Source: VXYL01 sp965243175 (GTDB lineage Bacteria > Pseudomonadota > Gammaproteobacteria > Pseudomonadales > Azotimanducaceae). From it: a stretch of DNA of 64,000 nucleotides. Positions within the stretch are counted from its first letter, which is position 1. Each line of letters starts with the position of its first letter. The stretch lies in the NCBI GenBank assembly GCA_965243175.1, contig OZ251532.1:3782001-3846000 (forward strand). The letters run 5' to 3'. Of the stretch, positions 43,986-52,930 are shown piece after piece. The notes under the pieces are model-generated. The model searched no databases and was not told the origin of the DNA. It was given only the letters and a program-made list of their open reading frames with translations. The translations under genes and the position numbers were made by a program.

Positions 43986-45003
43986 AAGCCGCGAACTCGG
44001 CCGGCAGCGGCGCCTTCAGACGCAGCGCCCGATCATCCAGAGTCAGCGCCAGCTCGGTGGCGTGGAGCATCAGACGCTTCGCTTGGCGGGTTTGGCGTGG
44101 CGCGTACTTGTCGTCGCCGAGGATGGGATGGCCGGCGGCGGCCGCATGAACGCGGATCTGATGCGTCCGCCCGGTCTTCGGATAGGCGGCAAGCCAAGTG
44201 GATTGCTCGTGGCGGGCGACGATGGCGAAGTCCGTGCGCGCCGCGTCGCCGTCGTTCGCCGCCCGCACGCGCCTTTCGCCGCTGGCGAGAACGAAGCGCT
44301 GCAAGGGCTGTTCGATGCGCCGCAGACGCTCCGGCCAGCGCCCGGCGACGACCAGGTCGTAGCGTTTGCGCACCTGCGCGGCGCGAAACTGCGCGTGCAG
44401 CGCCAGCAGCGCGCGCCGGGTCTTGGCCAACGCGAGGCAGCCGGAGGTGTCGCGGTCGAGGCGGTGCGCCAAGGCGTAGCGCGTGGCCGGGTCGAACTGG
44501 CGCAGCGTCTCGATGACGCCGAAGGAGACGCCGCTGCCGCCATGCGCGGCGATGCCGCTCGGCTTGTTCAGCACCAGCAGATCGTTGTCCTGATGGACGG
44601 CGTTCTCGAGCAGCGACTCGAACAGCGCGCCCGGCGCCCGGGTCGCGGCTTCGGCTTTCGCGTTGACGCGCAGGGGCGGAATGCGCACCCGATCGCCGCG
44701 CTGAAGGCGGCTGCTCGGTCGCGCTCGGGCGCCGTTGACGCGCACCTCGCCGCGCCGCACCATGCGGTAGACGCGGGCCTTCGGCACCCCTTTCAGCCTT
44801 CCTAGGAGAAAATTGTCCAAGCGCTGACCGTGCTCGGCGACGACGTCGACCAGTCGCGCTGGCGTCCGCCCATTGGAGTCGCGACTCGCAGTCGACTCCG
44901 AAGGTGCCGCCTCTTCGTCGTCGGGACTCGCGCCTGCCACGGCAGCCAGCGCCGCTACAGGCGCTGCAGACAGAACGACATCGCCGGGTCGACCAGCCGC
45001 CAT
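43969..45003 (-). CDS. rluC: 23S rRNA pseudouridine synthase RluC
   Basis: A 344-residue RluA-family enzyme that modifies 23S rRNA (E. coli sites 955/2504/2580). The S4 domain is GQRLDNFLLGRLKGVPKARVY; the catalytic Asp is in LAHRLDRDTSGCLAL; KTGRTHQIRVHAAAAGHPILGD is also typical. The ATG at 45003 lies inside the end of the upstream ATPase gene (49-base overlap). The first 50 residues are poorly conserved, so a later start is possible. Normally rluC is divergent from rne directly; here an ATPase gene intervenes. Confidence 0.92.
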   Translation of the reverse strand: MAAGRPGDVVLSAAPVAALAAVAGASPDDEEAAPSESTASRDSNGRTPARLVDVVAEHGQRLDNFLLGRLKGVPKARVYRMVRRGEVRVNGARARPSSRLQRGDRVRIPPLRVNAKAEAATRAPGALFESLLENAVHQDNDLLVLNKPSGIAAHGGSGVSFGVIETLRQFDPATRYALAHRLDRDTSGCLALAKTRRALLALHAQFRAAQVRKRYDLVVAGRWPERLRRIEQPLQRFVLASGERRVRAANDGDAARTDFAIVARHEQSTWLAAYPKTGRTHQIRVHAAAAGHPILGDDKYAPRQTRQAKRLMLHATELALTLDDRALRLKAPLPAEFAAFSAGD

Positions 45004-46151
45004 CGGCCGTCGTCGTCGCGACGAATCAGGTCCTCCTGCTCCAGCACCTCCTTGGCGCGGTTGCCGGTGGACGTGGCGAGCCGAATGGGGCCGAGGAAGT
45101 CGTGCGACGTCGGGTGCTCGACGCCGTCCGGCTCGTTCGCGATGGCGCTCAGCAAAGCTCGCTGGCTTCCCGCGAGGCCGAGGATGCGCGCTGCCGACAT
45201 GGGCTTGTCGTCCAGCGCAACGCGCTCCCAAGCGGCATCCACGGCGCTGGCGTTCGGCGGCGCCGCGCCGCCCCACAAACGCGAACAGAGCGCGTTGACG
45301 TAGTACGGATGGCGCGCCGTCACGTCGAGGATGCATTCGACGGCTGCGTCGCCGAGCTGCTCGCCCCACCGTCGAGCGCTAGCTTCGCGCATGAAGTCGA
45401 GGTAGTCCGCAGCGGCGATGCGCCCCAGCGTCATCTTGCGGCACAGGCGAAAGAGTGGGCGATCCTCCTGCTCGAACATCGGTGCCAGCAAATGCCGTTG
45501 ACTGCCGGCGAACACGCAGGTGACGTGCCGAACCCGCTCTACTGCGTGCCGCACCGCTCCTTCCAGGTTGGCGCTGTCCTTGATCGCGGTGAGCTGCTGG
45601 AACTCGTCGAGGACCAGCAGAGCGCGGCGGTTGTGGGCAGCGGCTGCCTCGTCCAGCCCGGCGATAGCCTCGACGATCCCCTGGGTCTCGCGCCCGGGCG
45701 AGCGCAGCTTCATCGACAGTCCCTGCGCGCCGACCGAGAACTCCGGCTTCAAGGCGCTGAACGCGGTGCCCAGCCGACTCGCGGACGACGGCGCCCGCGG
45801 CGCGATCGCGACGCCCATCCGCGCCACGGCCTTCAACAGCTGCGACTCGAAATCCTCGGCATCGTGCATGACGAGCAGGTCGATGGTCTCGACGGCGACG
45901 TTGCTGCCCCGGCGATCGAGATCTTCGACGACCTGTTCGACGAGGCTGGTCTTGCCCATGCGCCGCCGCCCCCAAAGCCAGGTATGGCGAACATCGAGCA
46001 CGTTGCGCACCAGCTCGTCGCGCTCGGCCTTGCGGTTGCAGTGGGCGATCCCCGTGGCGACGCCAAGCGGGAACAGTTCATCCGCGGGAGACGGCGCCTC
46101 GCCAACGAGCCCCCGCTCTTCGCGCTTTCCAGACGTGGGTTTGTCTGCCAT
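44955..46151 (-). CDS. AAA/STAND-like ATPase inserted between rne and rluC
   Basis: A 398-residue P-loop ATPase. It has a short arginine- and lysine-rich leader, then FPLGVATGIAHCNRKAERDEL, Walker A LWGRRRMGKTSLVEQV and Walker B RALLVLDEFQQLTAI. FAGSQRHLLAPMF and ARHPYYVNALCSRLW follow, with a C-terminal winged-helix-like part (LEQEDLIRRDDDGRWRLVDP). This is the archaeal-type ATPase/STAND layout, distinct from the two ATPase-nuclease proteins at 7.7-11.2 kb, and has no nuclease motif. It overlaps rluC by 49 bases and so may be co-transcribed with it. The role is unknown. Confidence 0.8.
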   Translation of the reverse strand: MADKPTSGKREERGLVGEAPSPADELFPLGVATGIAHCNRKAERDELVRNVLDVRHTWLWGRRRMGKTSLVEQVVEDLDRRGSNVAVETIDLLVMHDAEDFESQLLKAVARMGVAIAPRAPSSASRLGTAFSALKPEFSVGAQGLSMKLRSPGRETQGIVEAIAGLDEAAAAHNRRALLVLDEFQQLTAIKDSANLEGAVRHAVERVRHVTCVFAGSQRHLLAPMFEQEDRPLFRLCRKMTLGRIAAADYLDFMREASARRWGEQLGDAAVECILDVTARHPYYVNALCSRLWGGAAPPNASAVDAAWERVALDDKPMSAARILGLAGSQRALLSAIANEPDGVEHPTSHDFLGPIRLATSTGNRAKEVLEQEDLIRRDDDGRWRLVDPAMSFCLQRL

Positions 46152-46210
46152 GCGGAGAAGCCTACATCAGAACGCAGATCAATGGAACGCAAAATTAGGC
46201 TACGCACATT

Positions 46211-46285
46211 TGCGTTCCCGAATCATGCGTTCCCGAATCATGCGTTCCCGAATCATGCGTTCCCGCAATTTGCGTTCCCGCTATT
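46211..46285. repeat. 15-bp tandem repeat, five units
   Basis: Three exact copies of tgcgttcccgaatca (46211-46255), then two variants (46256-46270 and 46271-46285) differing only in the last five bases. An inverted ggaacgcaa lies nearby at about 46181. The region is upstream of the ATPase gene and of rne. Confidence 0.9.
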
Positions 46286-46404
46286 GCGGGAATCAACGGA
46301 CATCCCCAGCGCCGAAGAGGGTTCGCAGACGCCGGCCACGCCGCCTCGTTTTTGATTGTATCGCTTGCTGGCGTTGTGCTACGCTCGCCTCCGCTTGGCC
46401 TGAG

Positions 46405-46441
46405 AGACGCCGTTCTTGCCCCAAGGGCACGTCCGGCGTCT
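46405..46441 (+). promoter_or_regulatory. Stem-loop in the rne leader
   Basis: AGACGCCG (46405-46412) pairs with CGGCGTCT (46434-46441); within the loop TGCCC-caa-GGGCA forms a second stem. It is placed like the 5' leader hairpins by which RNase E represses its own mRNA in E. coli. Autoregulation is inferred. Confidence 0.45.
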
Positions 46442-46819
46442 GGATCGGTCAAGCGTTCGACACCACGAGTTTGACAACGATTAACGCCTCGAAGCGCGAC
46501 ACGTCGCCACCGCATCGCCAGCACGCGCAAAGCGTCCGGCCTTGCGCAAGCCGACGCCGAAGCGAACCGCGCCCACTGCCTACAGCCCCGGACGCGCGAG
46601 GGCTGGCCCCTCGGCACGTTGCGGCGCTCCTGCGTCCCTGGACGTTCAGCGCGCCGCTCGGTGTTTCTTTCCCGGCCATGACGCGACACGACTTCGGCCC
46701 CGAAGCGGCACCACCCGTTGCGCTCCTTGCGCTCGGCGCCGCAACCGCGCCGGTGCGCGGCGGTGGCCACGCGACCCGTCGCTGCCGCCCGGAGGCGTCA
46801 TCAACACGAGAACCCCATC

Positions 46820-49519
46820 ATGAAACGCATGCTTGTCAACGCGACCCAGCCGGAGGAAGTCCGGGTCGCTCTGGTCGATGGTCAGAAGCTCTATGACCTA
46901 GACATCGAAAACCGCACCTACGAGCAGAAGAAGGGCAACGTCTACAAGGGCCGAATCGCCCGCCTGGAACCGAGCCTGGAGGCCGCGTTCGTCGAGTTCG
47001 GCTCCGAGCGGCACGGCTTTCTGCCGCTCAAGGACATCGCCCGTTCCTGCTTCAAGCGGCAGCCGAAGGAAGGCCGCGTCAACATCCGCGACGTCCTCGA
47101 CGAAGGCCAGGAACTGGTCGTCCAGGTGGACAAGGAAGAGCGCGGCAACAAGGGCGCCGCCCTCACCACCTTCCTCAGCATCGCCGGCCGCTACCTGGTG
47201 CTGATGCCGAACAATCCGCGCTCGGCGGGCATCTCGCGCCGCATCGAAGGCCAGAACCGGGACTCGCTGCGCGAGGCGCTCTCGCAACTCGACGTGCCGA
47301 ACGGCATGGGCGTGATCGTGCGCACCGCTGGCGTGGACCGCGACGTCGCGGACTTGCAGTGGGACCTGGACTACCTGCGCCAGCTCAGCGACGCCATCGA
47401 CAAGGCCGCCGCCGAAGAACGCTCGCCCGCCCTTCTGTACCAGGAGAACAACGTCGTCGTACGCGCCATCCGCGACTGCCTGCGCTCGGACATCGGCGAG
47501 GTGCTGATCGACTCCAAGGAGGCATTCGAGCAGGCGCGGGAGTTCATCGACCCGGTGATGCCGCAGTACAAGGAGCGCATCAAGCTCTACGACGAGCAGG
47601 TGCCGCTGTTCAACCGCTTCCAGATCGAGAGCCAGATCGAGACCGCCTTCGAGCACGAAGTGAAGCTGCAATCCGGCGGCAGCGTCGTCATCGACCCAAC
47701 GGAAGCGCTGGTCTCCATCGACATCAACTCCGCCCGCGCCACCAAGGGCGCGGACATCGAGGAGACCGCCCTCAACACCAATCTGGAAGCCGCCGAGGAA
47801 GTGGCGCGGCAACTGCGGCTGCGCGATGTCGGCGGGCTGATCGTCATCGACTTCATCGACATGGTGTCGGCGCGCAACCAGCGCTCCGTCGAGGCCAAGG
47901 TGCGCGAGGCGCTCAAGGCCGACCGCGCCCGGGTGCAGACGTCGCAGATCTCCCGCTTCGGCCTGATGGAAATGTCGCGGCAACGGCTGCGCCCGTCGCT
48001 CGACGACCTCACCACCGAGATCTGCCCGCGCTGCCTGGGCCAAGGCCGCATCCGCGACATCAAATCCCTCGCCCTCACCATTCTGCGCGTCGTCGAGGAG
48101 GAGTCCCTCAAGCAGCGCAGCTCCATCGTCCGCGCCCGCGTTCCGCTGCCCGTCGCCGCCTATCTGCTCAACGAAAAGCGGCGCGACGTGGCGCAGATCG
48201 AGGAACGCACGTCGACGCACCTCGTGATCGTGCCAGCCGCGGACCTGGAAACGCCCCACTTCGAGATCTCGCGCATCCGCGACGACACGGCCGAGGTCGA
48301 GGGCGGCGTACCCAGCTACGAGCTGATGGCCTCCCCCGCCAGCGACGTCGTGGTCGCCGACGACGCGCCAGCGAAGCCGCGCCAGCAGGCCGTCGTCCAA
48401 GCGGCGCCGCCAGCGCCGCGACCACCGAGCGCACCAGAGACACCCGCCAAGCAGAGCGGCGGCTTCATGGGCGTTCTGCGCAGCATCGGCAAGAGCCTCT
48501 TCGGCGGCGGCAGCGAAGATGCGCCGGCCGAGGCACCGACGCAGACCCCGCGCCGCGCCACCCAAAGCCAAGGGCGAACGGGCCGCTCCGGGGCCGAGCG
48601 GCGCTCCGAGCCGCAGAACCGGCGCGAGAACAGCCGCAACCGTCGGCGCCGGCCGCGCCGCGGGGACGGCGAACAGCGGACCGCCGGGGCCGCCAAGGAC
48701 GAGCGCCCGCGGGACTCCCGCCAGACCAATCGCTCCGGGCAACGCAACCGCGGCAAAGGCACCTCCGCCGACGATCGCGGCCAGGACCGGCGCGAGGGCC
48801 AGGAGCGCCGCCGGAAATCCAACTCGGACGGGCAGCAGCGGCAGCGCGGTCAGCGCTCGGAGAAGCCCGCCGCCAGCGAGGGCGCGGCCAACAAGCCGAG
48901 CACCGCCAGCTCCGAAGAGATGAAGGCCAGCAAGCGCAAGCCGCGACGCGACCGCTCGTCGGTGCGCAGCGGCGGCGCGCAGCCGCCAGCCGCGGCGCCG
49001 GCACCCGAGACCAGCGAACCCGCGCCGCAGACGGCACCTCAGGCGCAAGCGACGGCGTCCGACGACAAGGCAGCGCAGGCGCAGGACCATCGGCGCGCGA
49101 GCAACGATCCGCGCGCTGCGCACCGCAAGGCCGCTGGCGACGACGACGCGGCAGCCGAGCCGCATCGCGTCGCGGAGGTCGCACAAGACCAACCGGGCGA
49201 CCCAGCGGAAACCAGTGAAGACGCGGCGAGAGCAGCGCCCGAAGCCGAGGTCGAGGCAGTCGCGACGGAGGATGCCGCCGAGTCGAGCGTGGCGGCAGCG
49301 CCCGAACCGGCCGAAGATCGCGGCACGACCGAAGAGTCCGGCGAACAAGCGGCGCAGGAAGCGGACGCCCCTCGCGTGGAAGAGCCGCTGCTGGCCGCGG
49401 TCGAAGAAGCGCCAGCCGAAACGAAGCCGGACACGCCAGAAGAGGACGTGCCGCCAGCGTCCCTGGGCCGCGCCAGCAACGATCCCCGCGAGATGCGCCG
49501 GCAACAGGCGGCGGACTGA
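46820..49519 (+). CDS. rne: Ribonuclease E
   Basis: Endoribonuclease and degradosome scaffold, 899 residues. The N-terminal catalytic half has the S1 domain (GNVYKGRIARLEPSLEAAFV, HGFLPLKDIA), DNase-like metal residues (SIDINSARAT, IVIDFIDM) and the Zn-link CPRCLGQGRIRD. The second half is disordered: arginine-rich segments (about 540-740) for RNA and membrane or partner binding, then an acidic Ala/Glu-rich tail. Two RASNDPR motifs occur, one internal (near 760) and one near the C-terminus (RASNDPREMRRQQ), a pattern familiar from Pseudomonas-type RNase E. ATG 46820 is chosen by homology. Convergent with murB. Confidence 0.95.
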   Translation: MKRMLVNATQPEEVRVALVDGQKLYDLDIENRTYEQKKGNVYKGRIARLEPSLEAAFVEFGSERHGFLPLKDIARSCFKRQPKEGRVNIRDVLDEGQELVVQVDKEERGNKGAALTTFLSIAGRYLVLMPNNPRSAGISRRIEGQNRDSLREALSQLDVPNGMGVIVRTAGVDRDVADLQWDLDYLRQLSDAIDKAAAEERSPALLYQENNVVVRAIRDCLRSDIGEVLIDSKEAFEQAREFIDPVMPQYKERIKLYDEQVPLFNRFQIESQIETAFEHEVKLQSGGSVVIDPTEALVSIDINSARATKGADIEETALNTNLEAAEEVARQLRLRDVGGLIVIDFIDMVSARNQRSVEAKVREALKADRARVQTSQISRFGLMEMSRQRLRPSLDDLTTEICPRCLGQGRIRDIKSLALTILRVVEEESLKQRSSIVRARVPLPVAAYLLNEKRRDVAQIEERTSTHLVIVPAADLETPHFEISRIRDDTAEVEGGVPSYELMASPASDVVVADDAPAKPRQQAVVQAAPPAPRPPSAPETPAKQSGGFMGVLRSIGKSLFGGGSEDAPAEAPTQTPRRATQSQGRTGRSGAERRSEPQNRRENSRNRRRRPRRGDGEQRTAGAAKDERPRDSRQTNRSGQRNRGKGTSADDRGQDRREGQERRRKSNSDGQQRQRGQRSEKPAASEGAANKPSTASSEEMKASKRKPRRDRSSVRSGGAQPPAAAPAPETSEPAPQTAPQAQATASDDKAAQAQDHRRASNDPRAAHRKAAGDDDAAAEPHRVAEVAQDQPGDPAETSEDAARAAPEAEVEAVATEDAAESSVAAAPEPAEDRGTTEESGEQAAQEADAPRVEEPLLAAVEEAPAETKPDTPEEDVPPASLGRASNDPREMRRQQAAD

Positions 49520-49523
49520 CCGC

Positions 49524-49565
49524 ACGGCGTCGGCTAGGCGCCTTTGGGCGGCTAGCCGACGCCGT
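49524..49565. terminator. Bidirectional terminator hairpin between rne and murB
   Basis: A perfect 14-bp stem, ACGGCGTCGGCTAG (49524-49537) with CTAGCCGACGCCGT (49552-49565), around a 14-base loop that can pair further. It begins four bases after the rne stop and includes the murB stop. No long T run. Confidence 0.65.
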
Positions 49566-50625
49566 ACACAGCAGGTTCGAGTTCCAGCGCGACGCCGAAC
49601 TTGGCGGCGACATCGTCACGGATGCGCCGCGCCATCTCCAACACGTCGCGGCCCGATGCGCCACCGCGGTTGACCAGCACCAGCGGCTGGCGCGGCCACA
49701 CCTGGACCTGGCCGTGGCGAACACCCTTCCAGCCAGCGACGTCGATCAGACGCGCCGCCGACACCTTGTATCGCTGATGCCCCTCGCCATTCGCGTGGGC
49801 ATCAATGTCGATGCGCGTACGCAACTCATCCAGTTGGGTGGCCGTCAACCAAGGGTTCTTGAAGAAGCTGCCGACATTGCCGATGCGACGCGGGTCGGGC
49901 AGCTTGCGCCGCCTGACCCGCGCCACCGCCTCCGCGACCTGCAACGCCGCTCTCCAGCTTCCCTTCGCCACAGCCGCCTCGCGGCCCATCCGCGCCAGCT
50001 CGCGGCGCAGATCCGGATAGTCCGCGCACGGCGAGATGGCCCCGAGAACGAGCGTCGCCGAGACGATCACGTAGCGCGTCCGAACTTCCGCCTTGAAGAC
50101 GCTGCTGCGGTAGCGCAGCTGGCAGTCGTCGGCGGCCAACGTCACGAGCCTGCCCCGCTGCCGATCGATCACCGAGACCGATTCGAGCACATCGGACAAC
50201 TCGCGGCCGTAGGCGCCGATGTTCTGCACCGGCGCCGCGCCGACCAGGCCGGGAATGAGGATCAGGTTCTCCAGCCCACGGATGCCCTTCCCCAAGGTCG
50301 CGCGCACGACCTCCTGCCATGTTTCGCCAGCGCCCACCGTGACCCGCCAGCGCTCGGCGTCGAGCCGTTCCGCAGCGATGCCGCGCACGAACGGCCGCAC
50401 TACGAGGCCGGGCAGACGGGTGCGCAGGACGATGTTGGAGCCTTGGCCGACGATGGTGACCGGCACGTCCTTCGTATCGGCTCCACCGAGGACGTCGAGC
50501 AACAGGTCCACGCTGCCGACAGTACATACATCGTCGGCGAAGCAGGCCACGCCGAGGGTGTTGGGTACGGCAACGCCCGCCCTTCCCCTGCCCGTCCGCA
50601 GCCCAAGCGACGATGCGCTACTCAT
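49552..50625 (-). CDS. murB: UDP-N-acetylenolpyruvoylglucosamine reductase
   Basis: FAD/NADPH enzyme for the second step of UDP-MurNAc synthesis, 357 residues, type I (E. coli-like). It has VGQGSNIVLR (FAD site), LENLILIPGLVGAAPVQNIGAYG, a conserved RYRSSVFK, the catalytic serine in NVGSFFKNP, and the C-terminal ELEPAVYGVG. The N-terminus is about ten residues longer than usual (an arginine- and glycine-rich stretch). It converges on rne and overlaps the shared terminator. Confidence 0.94.
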   Translation of the reverse strand: MSSASSLGLRTGRGRAGVAVPNTLGVACFADDVCTVGSVDLLLDVLGGADTKDVPVTIVGQGSNIVLRTRLPGLVVRPFVRGIAAERLDAERWRVTVGAGETWQEVVRATLGKGIRGLENLILIPGLVGAAPVQNIGAYGRELSDVLESVSVIDRQRGRLVTLAADDCQLRYRSSVFKAEVRTRYVIVSATLVLGAISPCADYPDLRRELARMGREAAVAKGSWRAALQVAEAVARVRRRKLPDPRRIGNVGSFFKNPWLTATQLDELRTRIDIDAHANGEGHQRYKVSAARLIDVAGWKGVRHGQVQVWPRQPLVLVNRGGASGRDVLEMARRIRDDVAAKFGVALELEPAVYGVG

Positions 50626-50690
50626 GGCCCGTATGATAGGCGTCGCTGGCGTACATGGCCGGGCGGCAAGAAAGCAACCGCGGAGGGAGC

Positions 50691-52178
50691 ATGACGAACG
50701 ATCTCGGAACAGTTCGACCGCGCGCGAGCGGCGCCGCGTCGCAGCGCCTGTGCGCCATCGCGTTCGCGACCGCGCTCTGCTGCGCCGCGGAGGATTCGGC
50801 GACGCCGCGACCCCTTGCGGATCCGATCCCGGCGAAGATCGCCAAAGGCGACCTCGTGGTCGCCGTCGAACCCTTCGTGCGGGCGCCGCCGAGCATCGAC
50901 CCGGCCAAGCCGCCCATGACCAACGACGCCCATGCGCGCATCCAATACATGCTGCCGATCCCGGACGGTTCCGGGCGGCTCGTGTTCAACGACCTGCACG
51001 GCCAGCTCTACGTCACCGACGCCGCCGGAAGCCCGCCCGCCTTGTACTTGGATCTCCGCCGCCAGGACGTCGACTTCCACAACGATGCGTTTCCGAACGA
51101 GGCCGGGCTGCTCGGCTTCGCCTTCCATCCGCAGTTCGCGGCCAAAGGCGAGCCGGGCTACGGCAAGCTCTACACCGGATTCAGCGCCGGGCCGGACAGC
51201 GGCGCCGCCGCCTACGAGGACAAGAGCGGCGAAGCCCAAGAGAGCGTGATCCGCGAGTGGACCGCCGCCGATCCGACGGCGAACGTGTTCCGCGGCGCGT
51301 CGCGGGAGGTGCTTCGGGTCGGCCAGTTCGAGCCGACGCACAACGTCGGCACCCTCGCCTTCAACCCCACGGCGAAGCCGGGAACGCCCGATTACGGCCT
51401 GCTCTACATCTGCTTCGGAGACGGCGGCGGCCGCTTCGACCCGGAGCGCAACGGGCAAAACCTGGCGACGCCGCTCGGCGCCATCCTGCGCATCGACCCC
51501 TTGGCCGGCGACGAGGAGCGCGGGTACGGCATTCCGCCGGACAATCCGTTCGTCGCAACGCCGGGCGCGGCGCCGGAAATCTGGGCCTACGGCCTGCGCC
51601 ACGCGCAGCAGTTCTCCTGGGACGTCGACGGGCGCATGTTCATCGGCGACATCGGCCAGGACCACATCGAGGAGGTCAATCTGGGCGTGGCCGGCGGCAA
51701 CTACGGCTGGCCGCTGCGCGAAGGCACCTTCGCCACGGCGTTCGGGGTGGACGTGGCGCAGACCGGCCCGGTCTTCGCGCGCCCGGCGGATCCGCAGCCG
51801 TTCATCTATCCGGTGGCGGAGTACGACCACGACGAAGGCTTCGCTATCGGCGGCGGCTTCGTCTACCGAGGCGAGGACATCCCGCAGCTGCGCGGCAGGT
51901 ATCTCTTCTCGGACATCGCCCGCGGACGCCTGTTCGCCATCGCCACCGACGACCTGACGCCGGACGAGCCGACGCGGATCGAGGAAGTCCGACTGCTCTT
52001 CGACGGCCAGGAACGCGACCTCGTCGATGTCGCCGGCTTTCGCAACACCTACCACGGCGAGGAGTTCCCACGGGTCGATCTGCGCCTCGGCATCGACCAC
52101 CGAGGCGAGCTCTACCTGCTCACCAAGGGCGACGGCTGGATTCGCAAGCTGGTTCCGGCCACCACCAGCGGCGGCTAG
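50691..52178 (+). CDS. Secreted PQQ-dependent sugar dehydrogenase family (GSDH) protein
   Basis: A 495-residue beta-propeller oxidoreductase of the glucose/sorbosone dehydrogenase family. A hydrophobic N-terminus (LCAIAFATALCCAAEDSA) is a probable signal peptide. Family segments include GLLGFAFHPQF, THNVGTLAFNP, LYICFGDGGG, GAILRIDPLAGD, EIWAYGLRHAQQFSWD, GDIGQDHIEEVN and YLFSDIARGRLF. The ATG at 50691 follows a clear GGAGGG site; the longer frame from 50655 is not needed. It lies where other gammaproteobacteria have a tyrosine phosphatase gene, and its end overlaps the convergent kdsB by four bases. Substrate unknown. Confidence 0.87.
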   Translation: MTNDLGTVRPRASGAASQRLCAIAFATALCCAAEDSATPRPLADPIPAKIAKGDLVVAVEPFVRAPPSIDPAKPPMTNDAHARIQYMLPIPDGSGRLVFNDLHGQLYVTDAAGSPPALYLDLRRQDVDFHNDAFPNEAGLLGFAFHPQFAAKGEPGYGKLYTGFSAGPDSGAAAYEDKSGEAQESVIREWTAADPTANVFRGASREVLRVGQFEPTHNVGTLAFNPTAKPGTPDYGLLYICFGDGGGRFDPERNGQNLATPLGAILRIDPLAGDEERGYGIPPDNPFVATPGAAPEIWAYGLRHAQQFSWDVDGRMFIGDIGQDHIEEVNLGVAGGNYGWPLREGTFATAFGVDVAQTGPVFARPADPQPFIYPVAEYDHDEGFAIGGGFVYRGEDIPQLRGRYLFSDIARGRLFAIATDDLTPDEPTRIEEVRLLFDGQERDLVDVAGFRNTYHGEEFPRVDLRLGIDHRGELYLLTKGDGWIRKLVPATTSGG

Positions 52179-52930
52179 GCAAGCGCCTGCAGCACACGCT
52201 CGACGTCGGCTGGCGTATCGACGCCGCCCGGCACGGCCGCCGCGGCTTCCGCGACCGCGATGCCGACGCCGTGTTCGAGTAGTCGCAACTGTTCCAGCAC
52301 CTCCACTTCCTCGAGCGCGCTCGGCGGCCAAGCGACGAACGCCTCCAACGCGGACACCCGAAAGGCGTAGATGCCGATGTGCCGCCACCAGTGCTCGGCG
52401 ACATTCCGCGGCCGGCCCTCGGCGAACGCGCCCCGCGCCCAGGGAATCGGCGCACGCGAGAAGTACAGCGCACGGCCATGCTCGTCAGCGACGACTTTGA
52501 CCACGTTTGGATCGAAGACGTCCGCCGAGCGCCGTATCGGCTCGCACAGCGTCGCCACCGGACAATCGCCAGCTTGCGCCTGAAGCAGCGCCGCCACTTG
52601 ATCGATCACCGCCGGCGGAATCAGCGGCTCGTCGCCCTGCACGTTGACGACCACGTCGTCGCCGCTCCAGCCAAGCGCCCGCGCCGCCTCCATCACGCGG
52701 TCGGAACCCGTCGGGTGGTCGGCGCGAGTCATCACCGCCAGCGCCTCGGAACCTTCCACGGCGGCGGCCACGCGCTCGTCGTCCGTGGCGACGACGACGT
52801 CCTCCGCCGCGGAGCGTAGCGCCTGCTCGACGACGCGCAACACCATCGGCTTGCCGCCGAGGTCGACCAGCGGCTTCCCCGGTAGGCGCGACGAAGCGTA
52901 GCGGGCGGGAATCACCACGCGGTAGGTCAT
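52175..52930 (-). CDS. kdsB: CMP-Kdo synthetase
   Basis: Activates Kdo as CMP-Kdo for lipid A core synthesis, 251 residues. It has YRVVIPARYASSRLPGKPL at the start, VATDDERVAAAV, DHPTGSDRVMEAA, VVNVQGDEPLIPP, YFSRAPIPWARG and HIGIYAFR in family order. The ATG at 52930 overlaps the stop of the MsbA-LpxK gene (ATGA), so Kdo activation is translated right after lipid A kinase. Confidence 0.94.
   Translation of the reverse strand: MTYRVVIPARYASSRLPGKPLVDLGGKPMVLRVVEQALRSAAEDVVVATDDERVAAAVEGSEALAVMTRADHPTGSDRVMEAARALGWSGDDVVVNVQGDEPLIPPAVIDQVAALLQAQAGDCPVATLCEPIRRSADVFDPNVVKVVADEHGRALYFSRAPIPWARGAFAEGRPRNVAEHWWRHIGIYAFRVSALEAFVAWPPSALEEVEVLEQLRLLEHGVGIAVAEAAAAVPGGVDTPADVERVLQALA

Larger units (their letters stand above)
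46152..46819. other. 668-bp intergenic region: tandem repeat and rne leader
   Basis: Separates the leftward ATPase gene from the rightward rne. It holds a 15-bp tandem repeat (46211-46285), an extended -10-like TGCTACGCT (46377-46385) that could start the rne transcript, a stem-loop at 46405-46441, and about 380 further leader bases with no convincing ORF. A TTGACA at 46471 has no partner -10. Confidence 0.5.

Noticed and set aside
46211..46285. CRISPR array
   Set aside because: The 15-bp units are contiguous with no spacers.
46471..46476. TTGACA as an rne promoter -35
   Set aside because: No -10 box within 15-19 bases downstream.
46898..49525. 875-codon open frame antisense to rne
   Set aside because: GC-rich antisense shadow without family motifs; rne is unmistakable on the other strand.
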